Positions 1 to 5,740 are shown, counted from the first letter of the stretch. The stretch is DNA of 28,152 nt from a virus (IMGVR_UViG_3300043436_001048:1-28152), one strand, 5' to 3'. Numbers and translations are program-made. The notes: generated by a model from the sequence alone, not told the origin.

Positions 1-462
1 GCTTGGGATTTTTTTGCTTATTAAATTGTTATTTGTTCCTTGTTCATTGTTACTTGTTTCTTGTTTATCTATACTAACAGTGCTTTGTACTGTGCTTTGG
101 TCTTGCTTTGGTAGTTGCTTTGTACCGTGCTTCGACAGTGCTTTGTCTAGTGCTTTGGTATGTGCTTTGGTATTTTTTACTATGGCAATTATGTTAGATG
201 AGTACTGATTTTTGCTTGTTTCAATCATCTTAATAAATCCAAAATCTACCAATTCATTCAACCCAGCCGAGTAAGTTTTCCAATTCTTTACACCGATTGC
301 CTCCATTGCCATTTGTGATGGAAATCCAAACTTATCTTTCCACCCTAAACGGTTGCAATGCTCCAACGCAAAGAAATAGATTGCGTAGTGAATAGGCTTA
401 ATCCGTTCTGGATTATTAAAAGCCCATTCACAAAAATTTCTGCTTAATTCATAACTATTCAT
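1..462 (-). CDS. Phage replication initiator-like protein, 5' part (3' end outside window)
   Basis: An open frame starts at ATG 462 and runs off the window at base 1, with 154 codons and no stop. It begins inside the last codons of the HNH gene (8-nt overlap). The N-terminal ~100 residues (NFCEWAFNNPERIKPIHYAI..., FGFPSQMAMEAIGVKNWKTY..., LNELVDFGFIKMI) read like the winged-helix DNA-binding domain of phage replication initiators of the lambda O or DnaD-like type. After that comes a low-complexity, K/Q/T/N-rich linker whose DNA is made of tandem repeats described separately. In lambda-type phages the origin lies inside the O gene in exactly such a linker. The inferred role is origin recognition and helicase recruitment. 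The C-terminal part that would confirm the family is not in the window. Confidence 0.7.
   Translation of the reverse strand, partial: MNSYELSRNFCEWAFNNPERIKPIHYAIYFFALEHCNRLGWKDKFGFPSQMAMEAIGVKNWKTYSAGLNELVDFGFIKMIETSKNQYSSNIIAIVKNTKAHTKALDKALSKHGTKQLPKQDQSTVQSTVSIDKQETSNNEQGTNNNLISKKIPS
26..67. repeat. Six tandem AT-rich heptamers TTGTTNN (candidate unwinding element)
   Basis: Positions 26-67 consist of six consecutive 7-nt units, each TTGTT followed by two variable bases (AT, CC, CA, AC, TC, TA). They lie 13 nt from the iteron array. The 7-nt unit is not a multiple of three, so selection at DNA level is likely. An AT-rich tandem repeat beside iterons is the usual layout of an origin's DNA unwinding element; that role is inferred. 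Confidence 0.6.
81..169. repeat. Eight iterons TGCTTTG, period 11-12 nt (candidate replication origin)
   Basis: On the + strand TGCTTTG starts at 81, 93, 104, 116, 139, 151 and 163, and TGCTTCG at 128. Spacings are 12, 11, 12, 12, 11, 12, 12 nt, about one helical turn. Because 11-nt steps occur, the repeat moves through all three codon phases of the gene it lies in (AAA GCA, then AAG CA, then CAA AGC). Conservation is therefore at the DNA level and not for a repeated peptide. The position in the linker of a replication protein gene supports an initiator-binding iteron array. No experiment or database match is available. Confidence 0.75.
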
Positions 463-1039
463 GATTTCTTATTTTGTTCCAAACAATACCACAAAAATAC
501 TTCGTTGCATCACGTGGGTCCGTTATCTTTGAGCAAGATATTTCCATTGCCTCTTCTACTTGTTCAAATCCAATTTGTGAAATAAACTGTTTTATTTGCA
601 ATCTAAACCTTTCAGTTAAGGACCAATCCTCAAAGCAAGATGAATATATATTGCAAATTGAATCTATTTGACCGTTGATTATCTTCTTTTCACGGTTTAA
701 AATCCTTTTGTACTGACTGAATTGTTCTTGAGCTATCTTCATTCGCTCAGCTTTCTCAATAGTGGATAAAGGCATCATTAAAAGTTCTCTAGCTCCTTTG
801 CCTCTATTGCAATCAAAACAGGCTGTAATCAGATTTTCAAAGTCATTAGTGCCTCCAGATTTAACAGGAATAATGTGGTCCACTTCCAAAGGTACTTTTG
901 GTGGTTTTGCTGAACAGTACTGACAAGTAAAATTGTCACGTTTAAGGATTTCAAATCTCAACTTTTTTGAAATCGGCTTTCTTTTTGATTTCATTCGTGG
1001 ATGTATTAAATGATAAAGCCCTGAAAAGAAAAACGGCAT
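455..1039 (-). CDS. HNH endonuclease with extra C-terminal domain
   Basis: The 194-residue frame has a classic zinc-supported HNH module: CxxC at residues 39-42, DH at 54-55 (VDHIIPVKSGG), N69 in the FENL segment, and CxxCN at 74-78 (CFDCNRGKG). The ~100-residue C-terminal part (ERFRLQIKQFISQIGF..., ATKYFCGIVWNKIR) resembles tail modules of phage replication proteins rather than a known nuclease domain. An alternative ATG at 994 (MKSKRKPISKK...) would remove 15 weakly protein-like residues and is the commoner start context for this family, so the start is uncertain. It sits between RusA and the replication protein and overlaps the latter by 8 nt. A packaging or DNA-processing nuclease role is possible, as for HNH proteins of other siphoviruses; a homing role is less likely because no NUMOD domain is visible. 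Confidence 0.85.
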   Translation of the reverse strand: MPFFFSGLYHLIHPRMKSKRKPISKKLRFEILKRDNFTCQYCSAKPPKVPLEVDHIIPVKSGGTNDFENLITACFDCNRGKGARELLMMPLSTIEKAERMKIAQEQFSQYKRILNREKKIINGQIDSICNIYSSCFEDWSLTERFRLQIKQFISQIGFEQVEEAMEISCSKITDPRDATKYFCGIVWNKIRNHE

Positions 1040-1106
1040 CCACTCCGTTAATCAATTCAAGGCTTCTAATAATTTCTTTTATACGGTGTGGATGTTTACC
1101 GTTCAA

Positions 1107-1135
1107 CAAATATAGTTATAAAATCTGAATATCAA
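1107..1135 (-). promoter_or_regulatory. Bacteroidota-type promoter before the HNH and replication genes
   Basis: The minus strand reads TTG (1135-1133), 18 nt, then TATATTTG (1114-1107), matching the TTG / TAnnTTTG consensus of Bacteroidota primary sigma factor promoters. It overlaps the end of the RusA gene and would start transcription near 1100, ahead of the HNH gene. Sequence match only. Confidence 0.55.
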
Positions 1136-1433
1136 TAAACTCGTTTCCTTTTTGCACGATTTCTTTTGTTAAAACAATCTTGTTAATGTAGCGGTCATCA
1201 ATGCCGTACTTTTTCACAATACAGTCAATCGTTTGCTTTGTAGCATTGTCAAGGTCACTCAATTTAGAACTGAACCCGAAGTGTAAATGAACCTCCGAAA
1301 TGCTTTGTAAAGTCACGTTAGGTAGTAATAAAAGCATATCACGTTGAAACTTTACATAGGCAGGTGTCTTGAATCTTTTTCCCTGCCATGCGTTGTTGGT
1401 TGATAGGGGTTTAATCAGCAGCCTCGTTTTCAT
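1116..1433 (-). CDS. rusA: RusA-like Holliday junction resolvase
   Basis: At 105 residues the length is typical of RusA. The signature SDLDNATKQTID (residues 59-70), followed by GIDDRYI (78-83), carries the acidic metal-binding residues (D60, D62, D70, D79/D80) and the conserved N63 and K66. RusA proteins are dimeric Mg-dependent endonucleases that cut four-way junctions; in phages they resolve recombination and replication intermediates before packaging. The N-terminus (LLIKPLSTNNAWQGKRFKT) fits the family's beta-strand plus substrate loop. The start overlaps the end of the upstream 84-residue gene by 23 nt. It works naturally with the RecT and exonuclease genes at the other end of the window. 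Confidence 0.88.
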   Translation of the reverse strand: MKTRLLIKPLSTNNAWQGKRFKTPAYVKFQRDMLLLLPNVTLQSISEVHLHFGFSSKLSDLDNATKQTIDCIVKKYGIDDRYINKIVLTKEIVQKGNEFIDIQIL

Positions 1434-1665
1434 CCTCCGTAAAATTAGTTTCTATCCATTGCCTGAATGCTCGTTGAATGTTCACTTGTTGCTCAATCAT
1501 TGTTATGTCAGCACCTTTCAATATCCATTCGTCAAATGAACGTATTTCCGCAATGATTCTATTTGCTCGTTTCTTGGCTTCAAAGCGAAGTTCTGCATCT
1601 TCCAAGAAGTCAGCAACCACAGGAGCAAGTGCCACGGCTGCGAGTAATTTACCGTTTTTTGTCAT
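1411..1665 (-). CDS. Small hypothetical protein
   Basis: 84 residues. The first ~20 residues (GKLLAAVALAPVVADFL) are hydrophobic, but the segment is short and followed by charged helical sequence (EDAELRFEAKKRANRIIAEIRSFDEWI), so it is more likely a helix-rich soluble protein than a secreted one. The tail is acidic. The ATG at 1665 shares a base with the stop of the upstream 60-residue gene, and the 3' end overlaps RusA, so it is translationally coupled within the early operon. The family is not recognised. Position suggests a DNA-metabolism accessory role; this is inference only. Confidence 0.65.
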   Translation of the reverse strand: MTKNGKLLAAVALAPVVADFLEDAELRFEAKKRANRIIAEIRSFDEWILKGADITMIEQQVNIQRAFRQWIETNFTEDENEAAD

Positions 1666-1847
1666 TAGAATAGTTTTAGTTGATAATCCACGTTTTCAAG
1701 CGAGAAAGGTAGTTCAGCGTTCTTTACAATCTCAATGTGATGACAGCATATAGTCGCTTCAAAACGCTTTCCTTTGTCCTCACATAGTACGTCTAACATT
1801 GGAAAGTCAAAGACGTAATACACCTCGCTAATAATTTCGATTATCAT
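1665..1847 (-). CDS. Small hypothetical protein
   Basis: 60 residues, beginning MIIEIISEVYYVFDFPML and containing ICCHHIEIV with adjacent Cys and His pairs, which could bind a metal though the spacing fits no family I know. The start overlaps the stop of the upstream HTH-like gene by 4 nt, and the stop touches the start of the next gene, so it belongs to the tightly packed early operon. No function can be assigned. Confidence 0.6.
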   Translation of the reverse strand: MIIEIISEVYYVFDFPMLDVLCEDKGKRFEATICCHHIEIVKNAELPFSLENVDYQLKLF

Positions 1848-2098
1848 AGTTTTGATTTATACACTTCGCAGAAGTTCCCATCGATGAAGTCAACGCGGTG
1901 TGTGTAGTTTGCCAATTGTAATACTTCGTTTACCGTTTTGATACATACGTGTTCACGTTGGTTTATTGCTGATGCTATTCGCGTGTAGTTAACTCCGCTT
2001 TTTCTGCATAGTTCCGCAAGTGTTAAGCCTTTTGCATCTAGCTTTTGAATAACGTACAACCTAATAAATCTACGCTGCTTTTGATTCTCTACTTTCAT
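1844..2098 (-). CDS. Small helix-turn-helix-like protein
   Basis: 84 residues from ATG 2098; an in-frame TTG further upstream is less likely. The segment KGLTLAELCRKSGVNYTRIASAINQREHVCIKTVNEVLQL has the spacing of a Cro/CI-like or Xre-like helix-turn-helix, with the turn around RKSGVNYT and a recognition helix following. A small DNA-binding regulator or replication accessory is plausible. It overlaps the DnaA-like gene by 29 nt and the next gene by 4 nt. Being inside the operon rather than divergent from it, it is not obviously a lysogeny repressor. Confidence 0.65.
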   Translation of the reverse strand: MKVENQKQRRFIRLYVIQKLDAKGLTLAELCRKSGVNYTRIASAINQREHVCIKTVNEVLQLANYTHRVDFIDGNFCEVYKSKL

Positions 2099-2501
2099 TT
2101 TTTCCTTTCTTTTTAAATGGTGCAAGCCTGTTATAAACTATTTCCGCGTTGTTTATAAATGCGTAGTCTTTAAACTTAACCGCTTGTCGTGCCACTAAAG
2201 TAGCGTGTAAAACAGTCGCATGATCTCGCCCAAACATTTCGCCAATTTTGTGAAGTGAAAGCGTTGTGTTGTTTCTTAACCAGTACATCATCGCTTGTCT
2301 CATTTGCACCACATCGCGCTTTCTTGAATTGTCTATACCGTAGCTTTCCTTCATTTGCTGAACGGTTTTAAAAATCATTTCTAAACGCTTTTGCTCTTCC
2401 GTTTTGTCTAGGTTCTTTATTGCTTCTATTTGTGCTTGTTGTACTAAGTATCTGTTTACTATATCGACAGCTTGTAAATATTCTTCTACTGTTACCTTCA
2501 T
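2070..2501 (-). CDS. Standalone DnaA domain IV-like DNA-binding protein
   Basis: 143 residues. Residues ~60-105 read RKRDVVQMRQAMMYWLRNNT, then LSLHKIGEMFGRDHATVLHA. This closely follows the DnaA signature: the R..V..RQ...Y..R.....SL..IG..F motif, then GRDHTTVLHA. It contains the helix-turn-helix that reads DnaA boxes. There is no AAA+ ATPase domain; the N-terminal 55 residues are helical and charged. It therefore has the box-reading domain without the ATPase. It may bind host or phage DnaA boxes, compete with host DnaA, or help at the phage origin. Overlaps by 4 nt with the upstream gene and 29 nt with the downstream one. Confidence 0.8.
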   Translation of the reverse strand: MKVTVEEYLQAVDIVNRYLVQQAQIEAIKNLDKTEEQKRLEMIFKTVQQMKESYGIDNSRKRDVVQMRQAMMYWLRNNTTLSLHKIGEMFGRDHATVLHATLVARQAVKFKDYAFINNAEIVYNRLAPFKKKGKNESRESKAA

Positions 2502-2698
2502 TTTATCATGATTTTTAGCCGTTTTGTTTCGTCTACCAAGCCAATCAACTCATTCATCTCGTCAATGTTGATATTGTAACGTGATAGCTTTTGGTACACG
2601 GTGTTGTAGTTCATGTCATGCTTAGCGCAAAAGTCTTTCAGATTCGTTCCATTGTCGTTCAGCAACCTCATGAACTCGCGCAGTAGTTCTTTTTTCAT
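2498..2698 (-). CDS. Small HTH-like protein
   Basis: 66 residues. LNDNGTNLKDFCAKHDMNYNTVYQKLSRYNINIDEMNELI has a helix-turn-helix pattern (LKDFCAKHDMNYNTVYQKL), similar in design to the gene at 1844-2098. Probably a small DNA-binding protein. Start and stop overlap neighbours by 4 nt on both sides, consistent with translational coupling. Family not recognised beyond the fold guess. Confidence 0.65.
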   Translation of the reverse strand: MKKELLREFMRLLNDNGTNLKDFCAKHDMNYNTVYQKLSRYNINIDEMNELIGLVDETKRLKIMIK

Positions 2699-3051
2699 TT
2701 CTTTCTGTCTTTTACATTGTTCGTTCTAATGTCAACTACTTGCAAGTTTTCAAGTCGATTGTTTAAAGGATTGTTATCTATGTGGTCAACCACTAATTTT
2801 CTGTTTCCGTAACTGTGGTTTAAGAATGTAATTGCCATTAATGAATGTACACGTTTAGTATGTTTTTGAACCACACCATCGACCTTTTTGTATAGCGTTA
2901 CTTGTGGGTAATTTCGCCTTTTAACACCGCTTAAATGGTGGTTTAATATGCTTGATTTTTGATCGTTGTATATTATGCCAGACTTGCTTATTGAATACAA
3001 TCCTTCAAACCCTTTTATCGGATAAAATTCAATTTGATTATTTACTCTCAT
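2695..3051 (-). CDS. HNH homing endonuclease with NUMOD4 domain
   Basis: 118 residues from ATG 3051 (an upstream TTG is less likely). Residues 8-30 (EFYPIKGFEGLYSISKSGII) form a NUMOD4 DNA-binding motif. The HNH part follows: KRVHSLMAITFL (66-77), VVDHIDNNPLNNRLENL (88-103), with H69, D89-H90, N93 and N98. It ends after VDIRTNN without the C-terminal NUMOD1 seen in longer relatives. It overlaps the membrane-protein gene upstream by 14 nt and the HTH gene downstream by 4 nt, so it is embedded in the operon without disrupting a recognisable gene. Free-standing NUMOD4-HNH proteins are selfish mobile genes common in phages. Confidence 0.9.
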   Translation of the reverse strand: MRVNNQIEFYPIKGFEGLYSISKSGIIYNDQKSSILNHHLSGVKRRNYPQVTLYKKVDGVVQKHTKRVHSLMAITFLNHSYGNRKLVVDHIDNNPLNNRLENLQVVDIRTNNVKDRKK

Positions 3052-3244
3052 TTCGTTTTTCAATTAATCGTTCAACATCGTGTAAGGATTCGGGAATCAG
3101 AGTCTCATATATGATACTCTGTCGCATCGTTTCAACACCGCTGTCGAATCCTAAATCGTAGCCGTTATTATGTCCCGCTACATAGAACATACCACACGCA
3201 CCAATTAGTGCGAATAGGTATATCAGTTGTTTAAATCGTCTCAT
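3038..3244 (-). CDS. Small membrane-anchored protein
   Basis: 68 residues with one N-terminal hydrophobic segment (QLIYLFALIGACGMFYVAG, ~6-24) preceded by basic residues, then a polar charged tail. This predicts an inner-membrane protein with a single helix and the C-terminal part outside the cytoplasm, or an uncleaved signal peptide. The ATG overlaps the upstream stop (ATGA). Function unknown; a host-takeover or superinfection role is a guess from its early position. Confidence 0.6.
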   Translation of the reverse strand: MRRFKQLIYLFALIGACGMFYVAGHNNGYDLGFDSGVETMRQSIIYETLIPESLHDVERLIEKRNESK

Positions 3245-3396
3245 TTTCGTGTGATGTAATAAGGTTCAACATTGTACTCTTTTTTGAAGTTGGCTAAGGC
3301 ATCATCCATCGATTCGGCAAAAACCGTAATTCCAGTTAGAAGGTCAAGACCTTGCTCATCTTTACCGATTAGCCAACAAATGTGATAAGTTTTCAT
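3241..3396 (-). CDS. Small hypothetical protein (51 aa)
   Basis: A 51-residue frame from ATG 3396 to TGA 3243-3241 fills the otherwise empty gap. It starts MKTYHICWLIGKDEQG and continues with GITVFAESMDDALANFKKEY before ending ITRK. Both boundaries are ATGA overlaps with the neighbouring genes, which is strong evidence that it is a real member of the operon. The VFAESMDDALANFKK segment resembles small phage proteins that end in a beta-alpha unit. No function assigned. Confidence 0.7.
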   Translation of the reverse strand: MKTYHICWLIGKDEQGLDLLTGITVFAESMDDALANFKKEYNVEPYYITRK

Positions 3397-3722
3397 AGTT
3401 CAATTGCTTCTTTGATTAGTTTTTTATGTTCCTTGATTAGTTTTGATATAATTTTGAAGTCAGTACCTTTTTTATCGTGCTTAAAAAGAATCATTAATTT
3501 CATTATGCTTTCAAGATTTGACAGCGTTTTATTCAACATCTTTAGCATTTCAGGTGCCTTGCTGATTAGGAGTGCGTTGGCTTTTGATTCTTCTTCATAA
3601 GTAGTGTCATGATCCCATGAATCGACAGTTGCTATATCCACTTCATCTGTTGAAATTAATATGTCTGGGTATTGTATATTCCAATATATTTCCCACTTTC
3701 CTTTTGTTCCTTTAAATTCCAT
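3393..3722 (-). CDS. Hypothetical early phage protein
   Basis: 109 residues. The pattern GTKGKWEIYW..., ISTDEVDIATVDSW..., EEESKANALLISKAPEMLKML is that of a small phage protein family seen in many phages, in which an N-terminal beta-rich part is followed by ESKANA.LI..APEML. The biochemical role of that family is not known to me. The C-terminal third is lysine-rich helix (KLIKEHKKLIKEAIEL). It overlaps the 51-residue gene by 4 nt. Confidence 0.75.
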   Translation of the reverse strand: MEFKGTKGKWEIYWNIQYPDILISTDEVDIATVDSWDHDTTYEEESKANALLISKAPEMLKMLNKTLSNLESIMKLMILFKHDKKGTDFKIISKLIKEHKKLIKEAIEL

Positions 3723-3737
3723 TGTTATTAGTTTTAG

Positions 3738-4181
3738 TTATATTCCGTTTTCTCTAAATGCGTGGTAACTGTCACACCCTCGCTCAAACCAACAATCTTG
3801 TGACTCGCTTTGATGCTCTAAAAAGTCATCTTCTAATTCGTCACCTACCTTTCCTTCAACTCGGTTGTGAATCATTGTACGCACTGTTTCAAGTAGGTAA
3901 TCAGGTAGCACCAAGTAATCGCCAAAACCATCCTCTTTCAGTATTTGGTCGATGTCGCAAAATAACCCATCTGAATCGAACTTAACATTTCCTGTTACTT
4001 GAATAAGTTTGCCCGTGATAATCTCAATTTCGTAGTGAAATTCAGCGGTGTTGCAATAGATTTCAGTTACTCTTTTCGGCTGTCTACCGCCTTCGTAGAT
4101 TTCCTCAATAACGCTTTCGTAAGATACAAGTGAGTTAAGTTGCTTAATAGCTTTGTCCAATGTTTCATCAAATTTGTTCAT
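3738..4181 (-). CDS. Hypothetical acidic protein
   Basis: 147 residues from ATG 4181; an in-frame TTG at 4214 would overlap the upstream gene and is not preferred. The centre is beta-rich (YCNTAEFHYEIEIITGKLIQVTGNVKFD), the C-terminal third is acidic (EDDFLEHQSESQDCWFERGCDSYHAF). No catalytic motif is recognised. It lies 19 nt after the first gene of the early operon. Confidence 0.65.
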   Translation of the reverse strand: MNKFDETLDKAIKQLNSLVSYESVIEEIYEGGRQPKRVTEIYCNTAEFHYEIEIITGKLIQVTGNVKFDSDGLFCDIDQILKEDGFGDYLVLPDYLLETVRTMIHNRVEGKVGDELEDDFLEHQSESQDCWFERGCDSYHAFRENGI

Positions 4182-4200
4182 GTTGTTTTGTGTTTTTTGA

Positions 4201-4479
4201 TTAAGCGTGTTCAATATTTTGATTATAAAAGCTCATTTTAAAAGCTTCAAAATTACCGTCTTGATCTTTTTTGAAAAAGTGATGCCATTCAGTATCGTTG
4301 TTTTCGTTGTTTAATCCGAAAATAAAACCATTTGACACATAGATAAATTCATTTTCATCAGCCATGTTGTTAAAGCAATTATCAACATTGAACCCTTTTT
4401 CCTCTAATATGTTTTCAACTTCTGAAAATTGAATTTTATTAATTGTTGTTCCTCGGTAATTGAATTGTAACGTTTTCAT
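4201..4479 (-). CDS. Hypothetical protein, first gene of the early operon
   Basis: 92 residues: MKTLQFNYRGTTINKIQF, then an acidic, asparagine-rich body (GLNNENNDTEWHHFF). It is the first gene after the strong promoter at 4521-4550 and the terminator behind the endolysin, so it should be among the earliest and most strongly transcribed genes. Function unknown; small acidic early proteins are often anti-host factors, but nothing in the sequence shows this. Confidence 0.65.
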   Translation of the reverse strand: MKTLQFNYRGTTINKIQFSEVENILEEKGFNVDNCFNNMADENEFIYVSNGFIFGLNNENNDTEWHHFFKKDQDGNFEAFKMSFYNQNIEHA

Positions 4480-4520
4480 AATTTCTTGTTTTTGTTTTAG
4501 TTTTGTTCCTTATCGGTCTT

Positions 4521-4550
4521 CAAATATAGATATAATATTGTTACATACAA
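4521..4550 (-). promoter_or_regulatory. Strong Bacteroidota-type promoter for the early operon
   Basis: The minus strand reads TTG (4550-4548), exactly 19 nt, then TATATTTG (4528-4521): a perfect TTG-N19-TAnnTTTG promoter. It lies between the endolysin terminator and the start at 4479, giving a leader of roughly 35 nt that is A-rich, as usual for this phylum. Confidence 0.75.
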
Positions 4551-4561
4551 CAATTGCATGA

Positions 4562-4600
4562 AAAAAAAATAAAAAAAAATAGGAAGCGGTTAAGCTTCCT
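4562..4600 (-). terminator. Intrinsic terminator after the endolysin gene
   Basis: On the minus strand AGGAAGC (4600-4594), a 6-nt loop and GCTTCCT (4587-4581) form a perfect 7-bp stem, followed by a long T-rich tract to 4562. It ends the lysis transcript and insulates it from the early promoter. Confidence 0.85.
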
Positions 4601-4624
4601 ATCCGTAGTAGTGGTTGTTATTCG

Positions 4625-5107
4625 TTATTCAGGGTAAACAAAACCTAAAAGGCGCAAACCATTTGTGACCCGCCAAGCCTCTTTGCTTAGCACCCTGTGA
4701 CGTTGTGCGACAATTACACCATCTCTACCACCTCGCTCCGTTGTATTTCCCTCAACAGTTGTATAGGTCATGCCATCGACAGCTGTAACTACTCCGATGT
4801 GTCCTGTCGTTTGACGTTTTCCTGATCTGAAAGTCGCCCAAACAACTACCGCACCCTCTTTAGGTTCACTGTGCCAATTACGTGCTTTGGTTGCTTTCTC
4901 GATTATGCGTCTTGAAGATGCGCTTAACAAGCTAATGTCCTGACCAGACTCCTTCCAAACTAACATTGCAAAGAATCCGCACCAAGGCGCACCATCGTAA
5001 AAGCCAACCCCTCTCATTTTCTTGTCAAACGCTTCATCGATAAAACCCATGTTCCCACGTTTCTCCTTTTGTCCGATGTAGGACTCGGCTATTTCTTTAA
5101 TTGTCAT
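4625..5107 (-). CDS. Endolysin, CHAP-type amidase/endopeptidase
   Basis: 160 residues. The CHAP/NlpC-P60-like arrangement is clear: catalytic cysteine C43 in GAPWCGFFAMLV, catalytic histidine H103 in TTGHIGVVTAV, and a polar third residue N121 in TVEGNT. The C-terminal segment GLRLLGFVYPE is typical of this endolysin family. There is no signal peptide and no separate wall-binding domain, so it would need a holin; small membrane proteins are encoded at 5429-5539 and 7236-7713. It cleaves the peptide part of peptidoglycan (exact bond not predictable). Last gene of its unit, directly before a terminator. Confidence 0.88.
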   Translation of the reverse strand: MTIKEIAESYIGQKEKRGNMGFIDEAFDKKMRGVGFYDGAPWCGFFAMLVWKESGQDISLLSASSRRIIEKATKARNWHSEPKEGAVVVWATFRSGKRQTTGHIGVVTAVDGMTYTTVEGNTTERGGRDGVIVAQRHRVLSKEAWRVTNGLRLLGFVYPE

Positions 5108-5117
5108 ATTTCTTTTT

Positions 5118-5432
5118 TTACGAATTTAGTGATTTTGCCCGATAGTATTCTTCAAAGTATTGATGTTCGTAAACCGTGCCATCTTTGCCCTCAATGACCT
5201 TTCGGAATAGATGCAAGTTGCTGAATAGTAGTTGTACCTCTTTGTGGCATAGTTCCCTTGTTAATAGTCCACGTCTGTCGCAGTACCAAATACTTTCAAA
5301 CACCTTATCGCGTTCATCGTCAAAACGTGCGCCAATGAAGTGTTGACATACCGCAAAAGGTTTCTTTTCTGTTAGCAAGTCTTTGAACGATTTGAACCCT
5401 AACATTGTCTTTACTTCCTTTTTCTTTCTCAT
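5118..5432 (-). CDS. Hypothetical protein
   Basis: 104 residues, helix-rich, charged. It contains AVCQHFIGARFDDERDKVFESIWYCDRRGLLT with three cysteines (CQH, YCDRR, LCHKE) that could bind zinc, although the spacing fits no family I know. The ATG overlaps the stop of the 36-residue membrane ORF (ATGA); an alternative ATG at 5405 (MLGFKSFKD) exists. It precedes the endolysin by 10 nt and may be part of the lysis unit. Confidence 0.6.
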   Translation of the reverse strand: MRKKKEVKTMLGFKSFKDLLTEKKPFAVCQHFIGARFDDERDKVFESIWYCDRRGLLTRELCHKEVQLLFSNLHLFRKVIEGKDGTVYEHQYFEEYYRAKSLNS

Positions 5433-5539
5433 TCCTCGTAACGATTAGTAAGTTCATCCTCTTTTCTGTCAAGTGACTTAATCGCCCTCGCAAGGGTAAT
5501 TAGCGCAATCATTCCAAATGCTAATAGTGCTATTTCCAT
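5429..5539 (-). CDS. 36-residue single-span membrane protein
   Basis: ATG 5539 to TGA 5431-5429 encodes 36 residues: a hydrophobic helix (EIALLAFGMIALITLARAI) followed by a charged tail (KSLDRKEDELTNRYEE). Its stop overlaps the next start as ATGA, and an A-rich leader (TAAAAATTAAAACT) precedes it. It is the first gene after the -7 element at 5555. Position two genes before the endolysin makes a holin- or spanin-type lysis role possible, not proven. Confidence 0.65.
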   Translation of the reverse strand: MEIALLAFGMIALITLARAIKSLDRKEDELTNRYEE

Positions 5540-5554
5540 AGTTTTAATTTTTAT

Positions 5555-5562
5555 CAAACCTA
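5555..5562 (-). promoter_or_regulatory. -7 element TAGGTTTG of the lysis-unit promoter
   Basis: The minus strand reads TAGGTTTG at 5562-5555, a perfect TAnnTTTG, just upstream of the 36-residue gene and downstream of the tRNA terminator. No TTG lies 18-20 nt upstream, so the -33 element appears to be missing. Two direct repeats lie further upstream (5593-5626), which suggests activator dependence. Confidence 0.5.
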
Positions 5563-5592
5563 CTTAATAAACCAATCCGATTTCCGTTAATG

Positions 5593-5626
5593 TGATGAGC
5601 GGTAAATAAACTTGATGAGTGGTAAA
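5593..5626. repeat. Pair of 14-bp direct repeats, 20-bp period
   Basis: TGATGAGCGGTAAA at 5593-5606 and TGATGAGTGGTAAA at 5613-5626 differ at one base and are spaced by 20 bp, about two helical turns. They lie about 31-71 bp upstream of the -7 element at 5555-5562, the usual place for an activator site. Confidence 0.6.
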
Positions 5627-5655
5627 AGAAAAAGCGGAGAACAGTATCCTCCGCT
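5625..5655 (-). terminator. Intrinsic terminator after the tRNA
   Basis: On the minus strand AGCGGAG (5655-5649), a 9-nt loop and CTCCGCT (5639-5633) form a 7-bp stem followed by TTTTCTTTT. It starts 13 nt after the tRNA 3' end. Confidence 0.85.
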
Positions 5656-5667
5656 TAGCCTAGTTTG

Positions 5668-5740
5668 TTGCGAGGGCAGGACTCGAACCTGCGACCTTTT
5701 GGTTATGAGCCAAACGAGCTACCAACCGCTCCACCTCACG
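5668..5740 (-). tRNA. tRNA-Met(CAT), initiator type
   Basis: 73 nt fold into a full cloverleaf: acceptor CGTGAGG / CCTCGCA, D stem GAGC/GCTC, anticodon stem TTTGG/CCAAA around loop CTCATAA (anticodon CAT), variable AGGTC, T stem GCAGG/CCTGC with loop TTCGAGT, discriminator A73. Two marks of bacterial initiator tRNA are present: an unpaired C1-A72 and an A11-U24 pair in the D stem. Only two of the three G-C pairs expected at the bottom of the anticodon stem are present (the third is T-A). The 3' CCA is not encoded (CAA follows), so it must be added. It stands alone between two terminators with its own -7 element. Confidence 0.93.

Noticed and set aside
26-169. CRISPR array
   Set aside because: Repeats of 7 nt without spacers of CRISPR size, inside a coding region.
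14-208. 64-residue + strand frame
   Set aside because: Low-complexity shadow of the iteron and heptamer repeats; the minus strand has a well-formed replication protein.
951-1106. 51-residue minus-strand frame with TTG start (NGKHPHRIKEIIRSLELING...)
   Set aside because: Protein-like at first, but starts only at TTG inside the -7 element, upstream of the expected transcript start, and overlaps the HNH gene heavily.
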